Assembly: GCA_003971905.1 (NCBI GenBank)
Contig: RSEE01000049.1
Coordinates: 434,001 to 498,000 of the forward strand
Length of the DNA stretch: 64,000 nucleotides
Direction of reading: 5' to 3'
Source of the DNA: Moniliella sp. 'wahieum'
Taxonomy: Eukaryota; Basidiomycota; Moniliellomycetes; Moniliellales; Moniliellaceae
Shown here piece after piece: positions 33,045-44,138 of this stretch; position 1 is the first letter of the stretch, and each line of letters starts with the position of its first letter. The translations under genes and the position numbers were made by a program. The notes beneath the pieces were generated by a model that had not been told where the DNA came from, searched no databases, and saw only the letters and a program-made list of their open reading frames with translations.

Positions 33045-33731
33045 ATGTCGTTCCGTGGTGGCCGTGGTGGCTTTGGTGATCGCGGAGGTCGGGGTGGTTT
33101 CCGTGGTGGCCGCGGTGGCGCTCGCCCCTTTAACGCTGGCCCGCCTGACACCGTTCAAGAGATGGGCAGTTTCGTCCATGCCGTTGGGGGAAATGCTCTG
33201 CGCCTCGACGGACGCAAAGCATGTGCCTTACTTCAACGCCCCCATCTAGTATGTATTTTCAAGTCCTCACTGGTCACACCTATGGGGTTATCTGACACTT
33301 CCTTCCCAGCTTGCAAAACAAGTCCCAGATCGGCAAGGTGGATGAGATTCTGGGTCCCATCAACGAGGTCTTCTTCACAGTCAAGATGGACCCGGGCATG
33401 GTCGCCTCTTCCTTCAAAGCCGATGACAAGGTCTATATTGGCGGTGACCGGCTCCTTCCCATCGAGCGATTCCTTCCCAAGCCCAAAGCGCCTAAGGCGC
33501 CCAAGAAGAAATCGGGCGCTCAACGCGGTGGCTTTGGCGAGGGCGCGGCGCCCCGCGTGGGCGCGGTGGCTTCGGCGGCGCGGTGGGCGGTGGTGGAGTG
33601 TGGGGTTTTCGGCCCGTGGCGGTGCTGGTGGCCGGGGCGGGTTTGGCGCGCCTCGTGGTGGACGCGGAGGTGGATTCGGCGGGCGTGGAGGCGGCCGCGG
33701 CGGTTTCCGGGGTGGTCGTGGAGGGTATTGA
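33045..33731 (+). CDS. GAR1: H/ACA snoRNP subunit GAR1
   Basis: Nucleolar protein of H/ACA particles that guide pseudouridylation of rRNA. The start ATG at 33045 gives an N-terminal RGG tail ([17 protein letters not shown]). The conserved Gar1 core follows: [57 protein letters not shown] and [10 protein letters not shown]-terminal RGG tail ends GGRGGY before TGA at 33729-33731. An intron at 33249-33309 (GTATGT...CTGAC...CCCAG) splits the Tyr codon of IYLQNK. A G5 run at 33186-33190 is one base too long: removing one G restores V-G-E-M-L-C. Another break lies near 33535-33590 in the GC-rich RGG part. Confidence 0.95.
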   Translation: MSFRGGRGGFGDRGGRGGFRGGRGGARPFNAGPPDTVQEMGSFVHAVGGNALRLDGRKACALLQRPHLVCIFKSSLVTPMGLSDTSFPACKTSPRSARWMRFWVPSTRSSSQSRWTRAWSPLPSKPMTRSILAVTGSFPSSDSFPSPKRLRRPRRNRALNAVALARARRPAWARWLRRRGGRWWSVGFSARGGAGGRGGFGAPRGGRGGGFGGRGGGRGGFRGGRGGY

Positions 33732-35558
33732 ACATGCAACGTCCTTGTGTTTGTGTCCCTTAGCCTCTCATCACTATGATGCATCTCGAGCTCCCCCGCT
33801 GCCCTCAGACCCGTCTGTTTGCATACAGATCGCAAACACAGCAGTGTTGGCCACTTGCTGACCCCGTGTAATCGCATTGAAGGCGGGTGGATTGGCTGCA
33901 AGGCCAGTTAGCCTAGTGCACCCGCAAGCGGTTGGTTCATTTGGGACCACAAAAGAATAACGCCTGCTGCACGCAACGACTTACGAGGCACTAGATTCTG
34001 TTCTCGTTGTAATCGTATCTATCCGTCTTTGATTTGGGCAGTGACTCGATGAACGGAGGGATGGGGGAGGGAGGAGAAGGAGAAGGAGGAGGAGAAGGAG
34101 AAGGAGGAGGAGAAGGAGGAGAAGGAGGAGAAGGAGGAGAAGGAGGAGAAGGAGGAGAAGGAGAAGAGGGAGAGGAGGAGAGGAGAGGGAGGAGAGGGAC
34201 CAGGGGAGCAGGGGCGCAGGCTCAGCGCTCAGAGCCCTCCGAAGTTGGTCTGATTAGTATGTTAGCTTGGCCGTCATAGTACTCGCGCGTAGGGTCGTCA
34301 TGGCCAGGGGAAGAAGGAAGCGAAGGCTCTGAATGCGTCCCAGTGGCACTTGCCGTTTTTGTCGCAGTCCGCTTGCTCTCGAAGTCGATACAGCTCCTTC
34401 TCCCGGCGTTGGCAGACGTTGCCGTCGCCTCGTGTGCCTTCTGGCAAGGCTTGTACGGGTTACAGGCCTCTCAGATCTCACTGATCATTCGTGCCCGAGT
34501 CCCTCGGTGTGTGTGGCCCGCTTCCGTACAACATTCGGCATCGTCTGTTTCTCCCTCTTTGCATCCTCCTTCTCGAGCTCTGCAGCGAATTGCTGCCGAG
34601 CAGGTAGGTGTGTGCTTGGGCCTAGAGCTGGGGCACCTGAGGATCTTTCAGCCTCAGAAACCTCCAGCACAGCATCCTGGATGCGTGGACTACTAACTAC
34701 AGACGGGACAGAGCGCACATGCTTGAGGCCGTGCATCCCTTGCACAGCACACACGGCTGCCTCTTGCAGCAGGCACCTGGAAGCGCACGTAAGCCACGTA
34801 AGCGGAATTGAGCAGCTCAGCGTCGCCGCGCTGCAGCTGAGGCTCAGCCCTACGGCCGGCCGACTTGGCGATCTTGGCATCGCACCAGTGCGTACGTACA
34901 CAGCGCCTCGGGCATCCGACCACTCTTGCCTGTACCACACACGCCCACCACCGCAGTCCGCTTCCTGAAGGCGGACCGTCAGCCTTCAGCGCTTCACCTG
35001 GGGCTCCGGCCCGCTGAGGCCGGCACTGAGGCACTGAGTGAGTACTGAGGGAGGCCGGATGCGTGGTGCATGATGGGCGATGCATGATGTGGGGTGCTGA
35101 TCGGCAGCCACCGAGACAGAGGGTCGGTGTGGGGGCAGTGTGTGTTGGATTTTGCAGCGTCTAGGACCCGGTGCCGCGCGAGGGCCCGCTGTGCTGGTCG
35201 TGGGCACACAGCCGTACTGCTGCGCACATCCCCTCTCGTAGAGCTTAAAGCCAGCATCCTTCTGCCACGCGCGTGGCATTCGTGTACTGCACTGCCCCGT
35301 GCTTGATCACATCCCTCGGTGCAGAATAACGGACTGGCCCTGTGCCTGTCTTCACCCACCGCAGTCGTCATGCATCGCGATCTAGCTTGCTGGGCGCTGG
35401 CCTCGCCCAGCCAAGCTGCCAGCTTCAAGCTTCACCTCCCCTCGCTTTGGACCCACCCGAAACCACCCACCGTCTTGCTTGTCTCGCATCTTCCTCCCCC
35501 TCTCCATCAATCTCCTACCCCCTGCTCATTTCCTCGCTCGAACGACACTCTTTTGGCC
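33732..35558. other. Intergenic region with GGA microsatellite and a possible small Cys-rich gene
   Basis: A GGAGAA/GGAGGA purine microsatellite spans about 34055-34200. On the minus strand, 34620-34270 reads as protein-like text across two frames: EDAKREKQTMPNVVRKRAT, then CNPYKPCQKAHE and REQADCDKNGKCHWDAF. It has a regular Cys pattern reminiscent of small mitochondrial CHCH-type proteins, but I cannot define a start or a family. GATGCATGATG words lie near 35067-35090 and CTTCAAGCTTCA near 35422. Confidence 0.4.
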
Positions 35559-36447
35559 ATGCGCTCCTTCACTGCCCTTGCCGTTGTCGCCGCTGCAATT
35601 GCGTCCCCTGCCATCGCTGCTCACGGCGAATCAGGCTCCCGCTTTGCCCTCCACCGCCGTGGCGCTATGACGCTCACCGCTCCCGCTCCTGGCGATGTGT
35701 TCAACGAGGACGCTACCTGCACCGTGCGTCTCTCTTTTGCTCTTTACCGCATGGCATGCTGACAGTCTCTAGGTGAGCTGGGACCCCGACACGTCGGGTT
35801 CCAAGAAATGGAAGTCCTTCACCCTTGACCTCTACACTGGTTCCAACCTGGCTATGCAGAAACTTACCAACGTCGCTACCGGGCTCGATGGCACTTCTTC
35901 CGGCCCGGGTAAGTACTCGTGGACCTGCCCTCAAGTTACACCCAACTCGGCCATCTACTTTTACCAGGCCACCGTTGATGGTACCAAGAGCCCCCAGTGG
36001 ACTACCCGCTTCGCCATTGCCGACTCCACCGGAAAGACCACGCCGCCTGAGCATGACAACCAGCCCACCCCGGTCACCCCTGCCGTGCCTTGGGGCAAGG
36101 GCACGCTCGTGTCGGGTGGGGCTGCGGGTGCGGGCTCGGGCTCGTCGGGTAAGGCAGCCTCATCGTCAGCTGCGTCGGAAAGCTCGTCTTCCTCCCCCTC
36201 TGAATCTTCTTCTTCTTCTCTGCCTCGGGTTCTCCTCGGCCGCGTCCCAGCACGGCGCTGCCACCTCGTCGGCACTGCAGCAAGATGGCTCTACTGCTGC
36301 TGCGGCGTCGAGCGAGGCGAAAGCCACGGCATCGGCCGGGGAGGGCGCAGCTGCCAAGAGCTCCTCCACTTCGCCCGCCGGCCACATCAGTTCGGGTGCG
36401 GTACTGGCTGTGGCTGGTGCTGTGGAGTGGTGGCAGCCATTCTTTGA
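35559..36447 (+). CDS. Kre9/Knh-domain Ser-rich GPI-anchored cell-wall protein
   Basis: The start ATG at 35559 opens a signal peptide (MRSFTALAVVAAAIASPAIA). A Kre9/KNH-type Ig-like domain follows (MTLTAPAPGDVFNEDATC, then TVSWDPDTSGSKKW, SFTLDLYTGSNLAMQKL and YFYQATVDGTKSPQWTTRFA). An intron at 35724-35772 (GTGCGT...CTGAC...TCTAG) interrupts it after the Cys codon. The rest is a Ser/Ala-rich stalk that would be O-glycosylated, ending in a short hydrophobic tail (SSGAVLAVAGA then VVVAAIL), as expected for GPI attachment. Frame breaks lie near 36225 and 36425. PF10342-type proteins contribute to beta-1,6-glucan or wall structure; a specific role here is unknown. Confidence 0.8.
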
Positions 36448-37775
36448 TTCGAAGAAGCATTGTGCAAGTTCGATTTTTGGTACGAGGCGATCCCTAGCTC
36501 CCTGCCTCTTGTTTCCTATCTCTCTTCCCCTCCTCCATCACCTACCGGCTGGCCTGTTAGTTCTCCAAAGCAACCCAGTAGCGCGAGGCCGCCAATGCCT
36601 CTTCCCCCTCACTTTTTCTTTGCCTCGTTGCAACATACTTTTATTACCCGATTCGCGCTTTGTCGTTATATCGAGCATATTGTGCTTGTGCAGTTATGGT
36701 TTAGTTGCCCTTCTCCTTGTTACGTTTCTTGCCGGTGGGTGTGACTGGGTGGATAGGCCTCATAGGTCTTCCAGGAACGGACCAAGGGTGAAGGAGAGGG
36801 TTCAAGTCGGGTAAAATGGACATGCTTTTTCGTCCACTACAGTGGTAGTAGGGTGCGTCTACACTCCCGATGCTGTGGATGCATGTGGCTGTGGAAGAAA
36901 TAGACCCTTTGGCATGCAGTGCATGTATAATGACAAAACAATGGGCGCTTCCGTAGCTGTGGTGGATCGCCCAATCTTGCTTGGTGAACCATGTAGCCCA
37001 CGGCTACTAAGTATGACAGCACATGAAAGGATGGGTACGCCTTGTGTGGGCCAAAAGTCCGTGGCGGTGGGGGTAAATATGAGCATCTCTTTGCTTCAGT
37101 GTGTTCTCGCCTCCATCATACACATGCCCCTGCTATCAGTATATCACAGAACTCAAGGTGTAACAGGCTGTGTACCACGGACCGATCTTCCGTCCACAGG
37201 GCACAGAGAGTGCTGGAGTAACCCTAACCCTAGAGTTCCACAAATGAGAGTTCCACAAAGGAGAGTTCCACAGTAAGATCTCGGGATACTCAGAACGTAC
37301 CACCTTGCATGGGTGTTGCAGCCGTCTTCCTCCTCTTTAATCATCAGGCTGCTTCAATGTCCCTATTGGGCAGGACTTCCAGTGGTCTCATGCATCATGG
37401 ATGCACACCTCATCACGAAACCTAACTTCAACGAAGGGACTGCGCTACAGGGGCTGCATACACGTATTAACGCCATGCAATCAGATCACTTTGGAGGCAC
37501 GGTACATAGCTACAATACAAGTGGTGCTGCAGTGGTGCGGAAATGGGCATGCAATCTTTTTGACATCGACAGCATCGGAACAAAGGGAGATAAAAAGCAA
37601 GGGCTGCAGCGAAAAGCAAAAGGGCAGCAGCGAAAAGCAAGGAATTAATGCAAGTGAGAAACTAGACAAGCACCCAAACAAGGCAGCTAAGGCAAGGCAA
37701 GGCAAGGTGAATCGCAGGTTGGGTCCGCTTCAGGCTGAGAGCTGAGAGCGGAGAGGCGATCCGTCACGGTAAGCT
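36448..37775. other. Intergenic region with telomere-like repeat and 15-bp tandem repeats
   Basis: No gene seen. AACCCTAACCCTAG lies at 37220-37233. It runs directly into three 15-bp copies of AGAGTTCCACAAANG at 37232-37276. A GCAGCGAAAAGCAA repeat lies near 37607-37640 and GGCAA repeats near 37690-37706. A CATGCATCATGGATG word lies near 37390. Confidence 0.5.
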
Positions 37776-40277
37776 TCACGCCGCCTCGTCGACGGAAGAA
37801 TCGAAAATCTCACGATGCAGCACTGGCAGAGCGACCGCTGAGTATCCGACAGGCCGATACGGATCGTAGTACCCACGCCCTGGGCGATTCGAATCGTACA
37901 CGTACCCACCCAACGAAGAAGGGGTGCGTGCGGTGAAGCTCGAACTCGACTCGCCCGTCGAAGCAGAGACTTTACGTAGCGACGTGGAGCGTGCCGTGCC
38001 GACCGGGGCAGGCGGAGCGCGTCGGTCTCCTCCGGAGACGGGGGGGGTAGCGGCGCGTCGAGCGGGGCAGAACGAGTGGGGGCGTGTTGGAGCGAGGTAG
38101 ACCGAGGATGGAGAGAAACGGTGGGTGGGGACGGGAGGAAAAGGGTGAGAAGATGGGAGGGGTAGGTCATTGTCATCCACAATAGCGATCTGTGGCATCT
38201 GCGTTTCTAGCAAGGGCGAGGGAGAACGGCTCCCGCCCTCGTCCGGCTCGTCTTCGACAGGGGAGAGGAAGCGAGCCGCATTTGTAGTAGGGATGTGGAG
38301 GTAAGCAGCGTGTTAGACGACGAGTGTGCCGGCAGAAGCGGCTGGATCTTGCATTGTCCCCGTAGCGCGATCCGTGGCAGTCCAATGCTTGAGCTGGCCG
38401 AGCAGTTGCTTTTGCGCCTCACGTTCCTTACGTGCCTCAGCCTCGATCCACTCCATTTGTTTTTGCGCCTGTTGGGCGCGTTGCTGGGCCTGGGCCAAGG
38501 CCCGTTGCAGATGGAGCGCCCGCGCCACTTCTACACGCAAATCCGACCGCAACCCCACCCCTCCCGCCTTGCCTGCAACGCCGCCGTCTCGGCACGTTCC
38601 AGCGCATCCAACAAACTTTCTCGCTCAAGTTCTGACGTTCCGTCATCTGCTCCGTCGCAGGCGCCAACCCCAACGCCTCCGCCCTCACTTCTGGCAGAGG
38701 CTGTCGTCGTGGGTCCGACGTGAACCTCCGTCGGGGAGCTTCCTCCTCTTGCTGCTCTTTTTCTTGCGCCTGCTCCAGGCCTAGCTCCTGTTCGGACATA
38801 GGCCCGTACACGTCCGGATGGGCCGAATAGTCTGCCCAGGCAGCTACGGCACGTGTACGCTCGGCCCGGTCTCTGCCCGACGGGAAGAAGCGGTCGGAAG
38901 AGCTGGTAGGCGGCAAGTGGGCCGGTGCAGTAACGTCGATCTGGCTCGAAGCGCCAGTACCCTCTGTGTCCAGATCATTCTTCAACTCAGCCCTTAGCTC
39001 ATGCTCATGCTCGGGGTCGTGCTTGTACCGATGAATCTGCCCTTGCGTTCGCGGCTTTGGAGTAGACATAGACGAGTTGTTCAACGCGAGAGAAGAGGCA
39101 GGCACAAGGGATTGGGGGAAAAGAGCGCGTGGAATGAAGGGTCGTCATGATCATCGGTGGCGAGGGCGACGAGCGTGAGCATGCGAGCATATGCCTCCTC
39201 GACCTCAGAGCGGACGCTGGCGTTGCGATGGGGTCGGCTAAGCTCGGTGGCTGTGGTGGCTGAACCGGTGGGAGTGCCGGTAGAAGAGGCAATAGGCGAG
39301 AGGGCTTGTCGTACCTCCCATACTGCTTGGCTCAACGCCTGCTTCGAGCCGGGAGGTAGTTTGCACCGCCGTTCCCCTGAACCCGAGTGGACGAGGCCAT
39401 TCGAAGGAGGAGGATGGGGGGAAAAACTGGCGAGCGGGAGAGGAGGCCTGCTTGTGGAAAGACGGACCGAGTGGTGCAACAAGCGGAAGTCAAACCAATC
39501 TTCCACTTCTCCGTCTTCCAACGCCGCCTCAACTCGCGACAGAGTCGTCTCAATCTCCGCTACCGACAGCTCTCCCGGCCCAGGATCAAAGGCGGCTGTG
39601 TCGTCCAACTTGGATTCGATCAGCGAAGTCCGTGGCGTTTGGTGTGCCTGAGTGCTAGGACCGTTTTTCAGTTGGGTTTCGCTTCCTCTGCTGCTTGCGC
39701 TTCGGCCCTTTCCAGATTGGGGATAAGTGAGGTGCGGACGGGTGACGGGATTAGGCTTGGTGAGGGCGATGGAAGCAGCGAGGCACTAGGCTTGGCCGGG
39801 GCGGAAATGGAAGTGCGAGATGCATGGGAAGAAGGGGCAGAGGGGAAGAGGTGCAGTGTGGAAGAGAGGTGCTGGGACTCGTGGTACTCGAAGATCTCGG
39901 GAGGAGGGAGGGCGACTGAAGCTGTGTCCGCTCCTTGCGTGAGTGTGGCTGCGGGTCGGGCAGGTGGGTGGACGGGAGGTGGGTCGACCGGGGCGAGTAG
40001 GGGGGCGATGGAGAGGTTCCAGTGGCAGCGTGGACTCCCCCCGCCTTCTCGCTCGCCGCACACGGGGAAGGGGAGAAGAGACTGGTGCGGATGCGAGGTA
40101 GGACCAAGAGCGAGACGCGCCGAGTTGGTGGCCGAGCCTGCCAAGGGCCCAGCAGTGGGGGTGGAGGCGGATGTGGAGGTGTATGGATGTAGATGCAGAT
40201 GCAGATGCAGATGTGGATGTAGATGCCGATGCTGAGGCGGAGCGGGAATGGGCGTAGGAGGGGCGAGGGATGGACAT
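37776..40277 (-). CDS. Low-complexity coiled-coil protein, unrecognised
   Basis: Coding from ATG 40277 (MSIPRPSYAHSRSASAS) to the stop at 37778-37776, about 800 residues across several frame breaks (near 40155, 39665, 39110, 38600, 38330 and 38290). The first third is Pro/Ser/Ala/His-rich with no fold evident. A conserved-looking acidic middle follows (ELSVAEIETTLSRVEAALED, EDWFDFRLLHH, KQALSQAVWEVRQALSP, EVEEAYARMLTLVALATDD). Next come DRAERTRAVAAWADYSAHPD and a strong coiled coil rich in Ala/Gln/Glu (LHLQRALAQAQQRAQQAQ, QMEWIEAEARKEREAQKQLL). The C-terminal tail is again Ser/Pro-rich (PQIAIVDDNDLPLPSSHPFP, YVYDSNRPGRGYYDPYRPVG). I recognise no family. The overall look is of a scaffold or polarity-type protein, but that is only a guess. 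Confidence 0.6.
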
Positions 40278-41508
40278 GGTGGGGGGAGAGAAAACGCAGA
40301 GGAAGACCAGTAGACGAAGGGCAGCCAAACAAACAAAAGCAGGCATGCCTGCTGACCTCATCACACGAAAGGTTTACCCCGCGATTCAACCGATTTATTA
40401 GTTGCCCCCTGTTCACTCTGGAAAGGGAGTTCTCTGCTAACCTGCCATAGCCCCAGTCGCTCTCCTTTGGTGCACACCTCAGGCTTTCGGAAGAACGGAG
40501 GTTCATGTGAGTTATCATGGACGACTCATTCTTGCCTACAAACACCATCAGTCTGGATGGAGTGGGCAGGATCTGTTTTTCTCTTTCTTTTTTTTCCAGC
40601 TGCTCCGGCAGTTTGGGGGATCACTATATTACGAGGCGTCCACGTGCCGAGAACGCTTATATGGGTTGTCTCCTGGTTGACTCAATCACAAAAGCCCCCA
40701 TTCCGAAGGGAGTGCAAAAGGATGAAAACTGGGGGACGCTTCTCCTCCGGTGGGGGGTCTTGGGGGCACAGATGAAGTTTTTTTGGTTTGCCACACGCCA
40801 CTGCACAGTCCAATTAGTACTCATCATTAAGTTCGCACGGCATGAAGCACGAGAGATTGCGCAAGCTCGACATGATATAGGCGTCCGCTGGACAGATGTA
40901 TGGAGTACTTCATGCCAAAATTGGGCAGAACTTATGATCTGTGTATGCTAAGGTGCCAGATACCCCCCTCCAGAGATGTGGACGTCGGCTTTTACAACTG
41001 CGCAACAAGGAAAACAGACTTCCCAACTTAGCGGTCCACAGCTGCTCTTTCTATAATTCCTGGGGTTGTCCCCTGCTTCGTCCCCAGCCGCCTTAACATC
41101 CTCATCTCCACCGAGTTACGCATTGGTGTCTTCTTTTGCAAGTTTATGCATCAACGCATGTACTCACTATCCATTACGAGGACCAGACCACGGAATGAAC
41201 TAGTCGCAACGATCATGCAAGCCGGCTATTGAGGTACACTCGTGTCTGTATGACTGGTGCGAAAGACGGAACCATGGCTGGGATCGAAAGAAGAACAAAA
41301 CAAATGAGGAACATCGAGAAAGTGTAACTTGGAGCATGAATGCCAGGACTGTTGAGATACCAGTAGAGATCAACGTGTAGGCGATGAAGAATTGGTTGGG
41401 AACGGTTGAGAGGGTGGAAGGTGAGCGAATAGGGTAAATCCCTACAAGAGCAGGATGGAGGTTTTCCTGATGCGCCACCCTCCTCCGTTTCCGAGTAGCC
41501 AACGCTGC
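40278..41508. other. Intergenic region, no gene seen
   Basis: Promoter of the coiled-coil gene on the left and 3' flank of VTC1 on the right. Open frames here (for example 40517-40951 plus and 41502-41200 minus) have no motifs. A T-rich stretch lies near 40577-40600. Confidence 0.45.
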
Positions 41509-41948
41509 TCACACCTGGAAACGGAGGGTAAAGTTGATCACCACAGCGATGAGGAGAAGGACCGAGAGCATGGTGGGGCCCAAACGATCGTCGTATGGCC
41601 CTGAAGTACGGTTGCGGATGGCATGGGCCGCCAGTGATAGATAATTAGCGCGTACACCATAATTGCCATCGCGACAAAGCTGAACAAGGACGCGCTGATC
41701 CGTCCGACTCGGTCCCCAAAGTTCAACAGGCCCACCGCCAGTGCTGACAGGGTGACAGTGAACGAGAGCCAAGAAAGGACTGGGAAAGCAGGTAGTCAGC
41801 TATACTGCCTAGCAACCGGTGTGCAGGGACGGATGAAAGAAGGCAGCACGTACAAGTACGTTCGTTGGCAAAGAATACTTCGGCTCAACGCGTACGGGAA
41901 GTGCAATGCGCTTGCCGGCGGTGGCTGCAGAAGTGGCTGGGTGGACAT
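41509..41948 (-). CDS. VTC1: Vacuolar transporter chaperone subunit VTC1
   Basis: Small three-helix subunit of the VTC polyphosphate polymerase complex in the vacuole/ER membrane. Exon 1 (41948-41854) starts MSTQPLLQ and contains [13 protein letters not shown] and FFANERT. An intron at 41853-41780 (GTACGT...CTGAC...TCCCAG) follows. Exon 2 (41779-41509) reads [37 protein letters not shown] and YALIIYHWR, then [17 protein letters not shown] and [26 protein letters not shown] and [10 protein letters not shown] are VTC1 hallmarks. Length (about 120 residues) fits the family. One-base breaks occur in exon 1 (near 41925 and 41868) and near 41633 (HWRAHAIR region). Confidence 0.95.
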
Positions 41949-42340
41949 TTTCGAAGAAGGTGGTTGTGGTAGAGGGCAGGCAAATCAAATGTGGGTCATT
42001 GAAGTTCCAGAGAGACAGACGACGCTGAACTGAATTTGGCGTATGGCCGATTACGTAAGTGGACAGTGCTCTCCTGCTGCCGTCATGTATAGCGTTGGGC
42101 ACGTGGCTTGGCTTGATCAAAGCGTTTGTCTACTTTCCAACAGATGTGCCACCGGCTGCCACTCCATCCGCTGCCATCTTCCCTACGTGAACCGGCTTGC
42201 TATTAGGTTTGCGTGTTCGGGCATACATGTTCATTCAATCGTTGAATTGGAAGGAGGAAGGGATGCGTCGCCTAGTACACTTACTTTGTCCATGGCAAAT
42301 TGGGCTAGCCGGCGTCATGTAGAAGGGAGAATGCACAGGT
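41949..42340. promoter_or_regulatory. Promoter of VTC1 and 3' flank of the carrier gene
   Basis: 392 bases between tandem minus-strand genes. No PHO4-type CACGTGGG site is clear; CACGTGG occurs once near 42099. Nothing else seen. Confidence 0.35.
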
Positions 42341-43540
42341 TTAAGCCAGCAGTCTAGGAGGACAAGCCTGAGAGCGCCGGGCCTTGATCTGCAGCAAGGT
42401 GGTGGCGCCCATCTCGAAAAAGTCGCGGGCGACGAAGAGCAAACTTTGAGAGATGACTGTTTTGTGGATATGAGCTTCCATGCCGCGGTAGGAGCCGCGA
42501 AGGCCATCGGGCCCATGGGTAAGCTCGTACATAATGGCACGCAGGGAGTTGCTCTGATGAGCCAGGCCCGCCGCGCGCGACCGCGCTTGCAGACGCACTT
42601 TGGCCAAATAAAGGAACGTTACTATTGTCGCAACCGTCTTGGATGCTGCACCAATCCAGAAGGATTGTGATGGGCTAAGTCGTTCCTTGCCTGAGTTGCC
42701 GAGCACCAGTGTCTTCATCCCTGATGATAGTAGTTGTGTCAATAATAGTGCTGAACAGGAAGTAATGGAGAAGCAGACGTACGCTCAAATACACCGTAGT
42801 CAGCGCCGGGTTGATGCAAAGGATCAAAGAGGGCTTGAGGCCGGACCAAAAACCAGTAATCCCATCTCCTCGTACACATCCTTGGCCACGTCCCAAAAAG
42901 AGTGGTCATGGTCCTTGGGCGAGGAGGAGGCCGTTTTGGCTGCGGCACCATTCCCGTCCCGTTCCGTTCGCCTGGGACTTGGGTGACTTGGGCGTCTGGG
43001 CCACCTGCTGCCGTGTAGCAACAATGCTCATGGGCAGGATAAAGAGCTGTGCCAGAGCGCCTGCGATGGCACCCAAGCTGAGCTCAGCTAGCGTGCTCAG
43101 TGGCACGCGGCGGGTACCCTTGGCCTGCCCAATTACACGGCGCACATAGTTGGCTCGTAGGAGAGTGTACCAGTAAAGTAGCAAAATTATGACAAGAGGT
43201 GCAGAGCGTCAGGAGAGAGTCCACAAATCACGCAGCAAACGTACGCATGAAGAAGGTGGTGACCATTTGCCGGGAAAAGCCCTTGTAGAGCGCATTAAGA
43301 TCGCCGGGCGCAGGTGGACGAGGATGCCTAAAGGAGAGGCACACGGCGCCTCATAACAGGGCCAGCTTTCCCGGTGGATGAAGCGTTTCGTCGACCGCGT
43401 CAGCTTGGAGTCGAGTCTTGACGGTATTGGGTAAACGACGGCACTGGACAAAACGCCGGAGAGTGCCGACGTTACGGCCGTTTCAAAGAGGTCAGGCGCA
43501 CGGGCGCAGCGGCGGGGCTGGTAGACGCAGAGGAGGCCAT
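42341..43540 (-). CDS. Peroxisomal-type adenine nucleotide carrier (ANT1/PMP47-like)
   Basis: Mitochondrial-carrier-family protein, probably exchanging ATP/AMP across the peroxisomal membrane for fatty-acid activation. The start ATG at 43540 gives MASSASTSPAAAPVRLT. Repeat 1: LFETAVTSALSGVLSSAVVY, PI, then TVKTRLQADAVDETLHPPG; the Asp of the PxD motif is lost to a frame break near 43425. Repeat 2: SLGAIAGALAQLFILPMSIV, ATRQQVAQ, then GITGFWSGLKPSLILCINPA and YGVFERTSA. Repeat 3: SFWIGAASKTVATIVTFLYL, AKVRLQARSR, then YRGMEAHIHKTVISQSLLF. The GLxPSLxLxxNPAxxYGxFE and KxVATxxTxPYxxAKxRLQ patterns are specific to PMP47/ANT1. It ends at the stop at 42343-42341. Introns are suggested near 43140-43230 and 42720-42780. 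Peroxisomal location is inferred from the family. Confidence 0.85.
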
Positions 43541-44138
43541 TTCTACTGTCTGAGGGCAAGAGGCAAAAGGTGTGGTGGCTAGGAGCCAGGCCAGGTAGGC
43601 AGCAGAGTTGCTCATCTGTCGACTGACAAAGCGCAATCCCCTGCGTGCCAGTCGTTTCACACGGTAAGGAACCGCGGCATTAACCCAGTGATGTTGATGC
43701 ATGGTGCATTCGATGATGGAGACAGCGCCTCCAGCGGATCCCCTTAAGACCGTCACGTTTCAAAGTTGTTGTAGTTGCGTACCAGTGACGTCCTTGTGAG
43801 TGCTCTCCGCTGGCTGAGCGCCCATGCAGCTCTTATGGATACTCACGGTACTCACGTGAGTAGTGAGTGGTGAGTGCACTGAGCCAAGGGGCTTAAAGAA
43901 GCTGGACCCGCGCGGGACCAGGTGGGCCTCGCTCGACTACTGCGCCGGTTACCGGTTACCGGTTACCCGTTACAACCATCATTAGGGTCATGGTGTTTGC
44001 GCTTCGCGCAGTGCTCCAGTCGCTTAGCTAGTTGGCCACCCAGCTAGCTAATCAGTCAGTGACAACATACCGGCATGATCAGGACGCAGGTCACGTCGCA
44101 CAAAACCACACCAGCAATGCTGCGACGACGCCCAATGA
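43541..44138. other. Intergenic region with ACCGGTT heptamers
   Basis: No gene seen. GCCGGTT-ACCGGTT-ACCGGTT-ACCCGTT occupies 43944-43971. A 12-bp palindrome ACTCACGTGAGT lies near 43851-43862. GATGCATGGTGCAT lies near 43694-43707. Confidence 0.5.

Noticed and set aside
34055-34200. Gly/Glu-rich frame over the GGA microsatellite.
   Set aside because: The translation is a product of the GGAGAA repeat and not supported as a gene.
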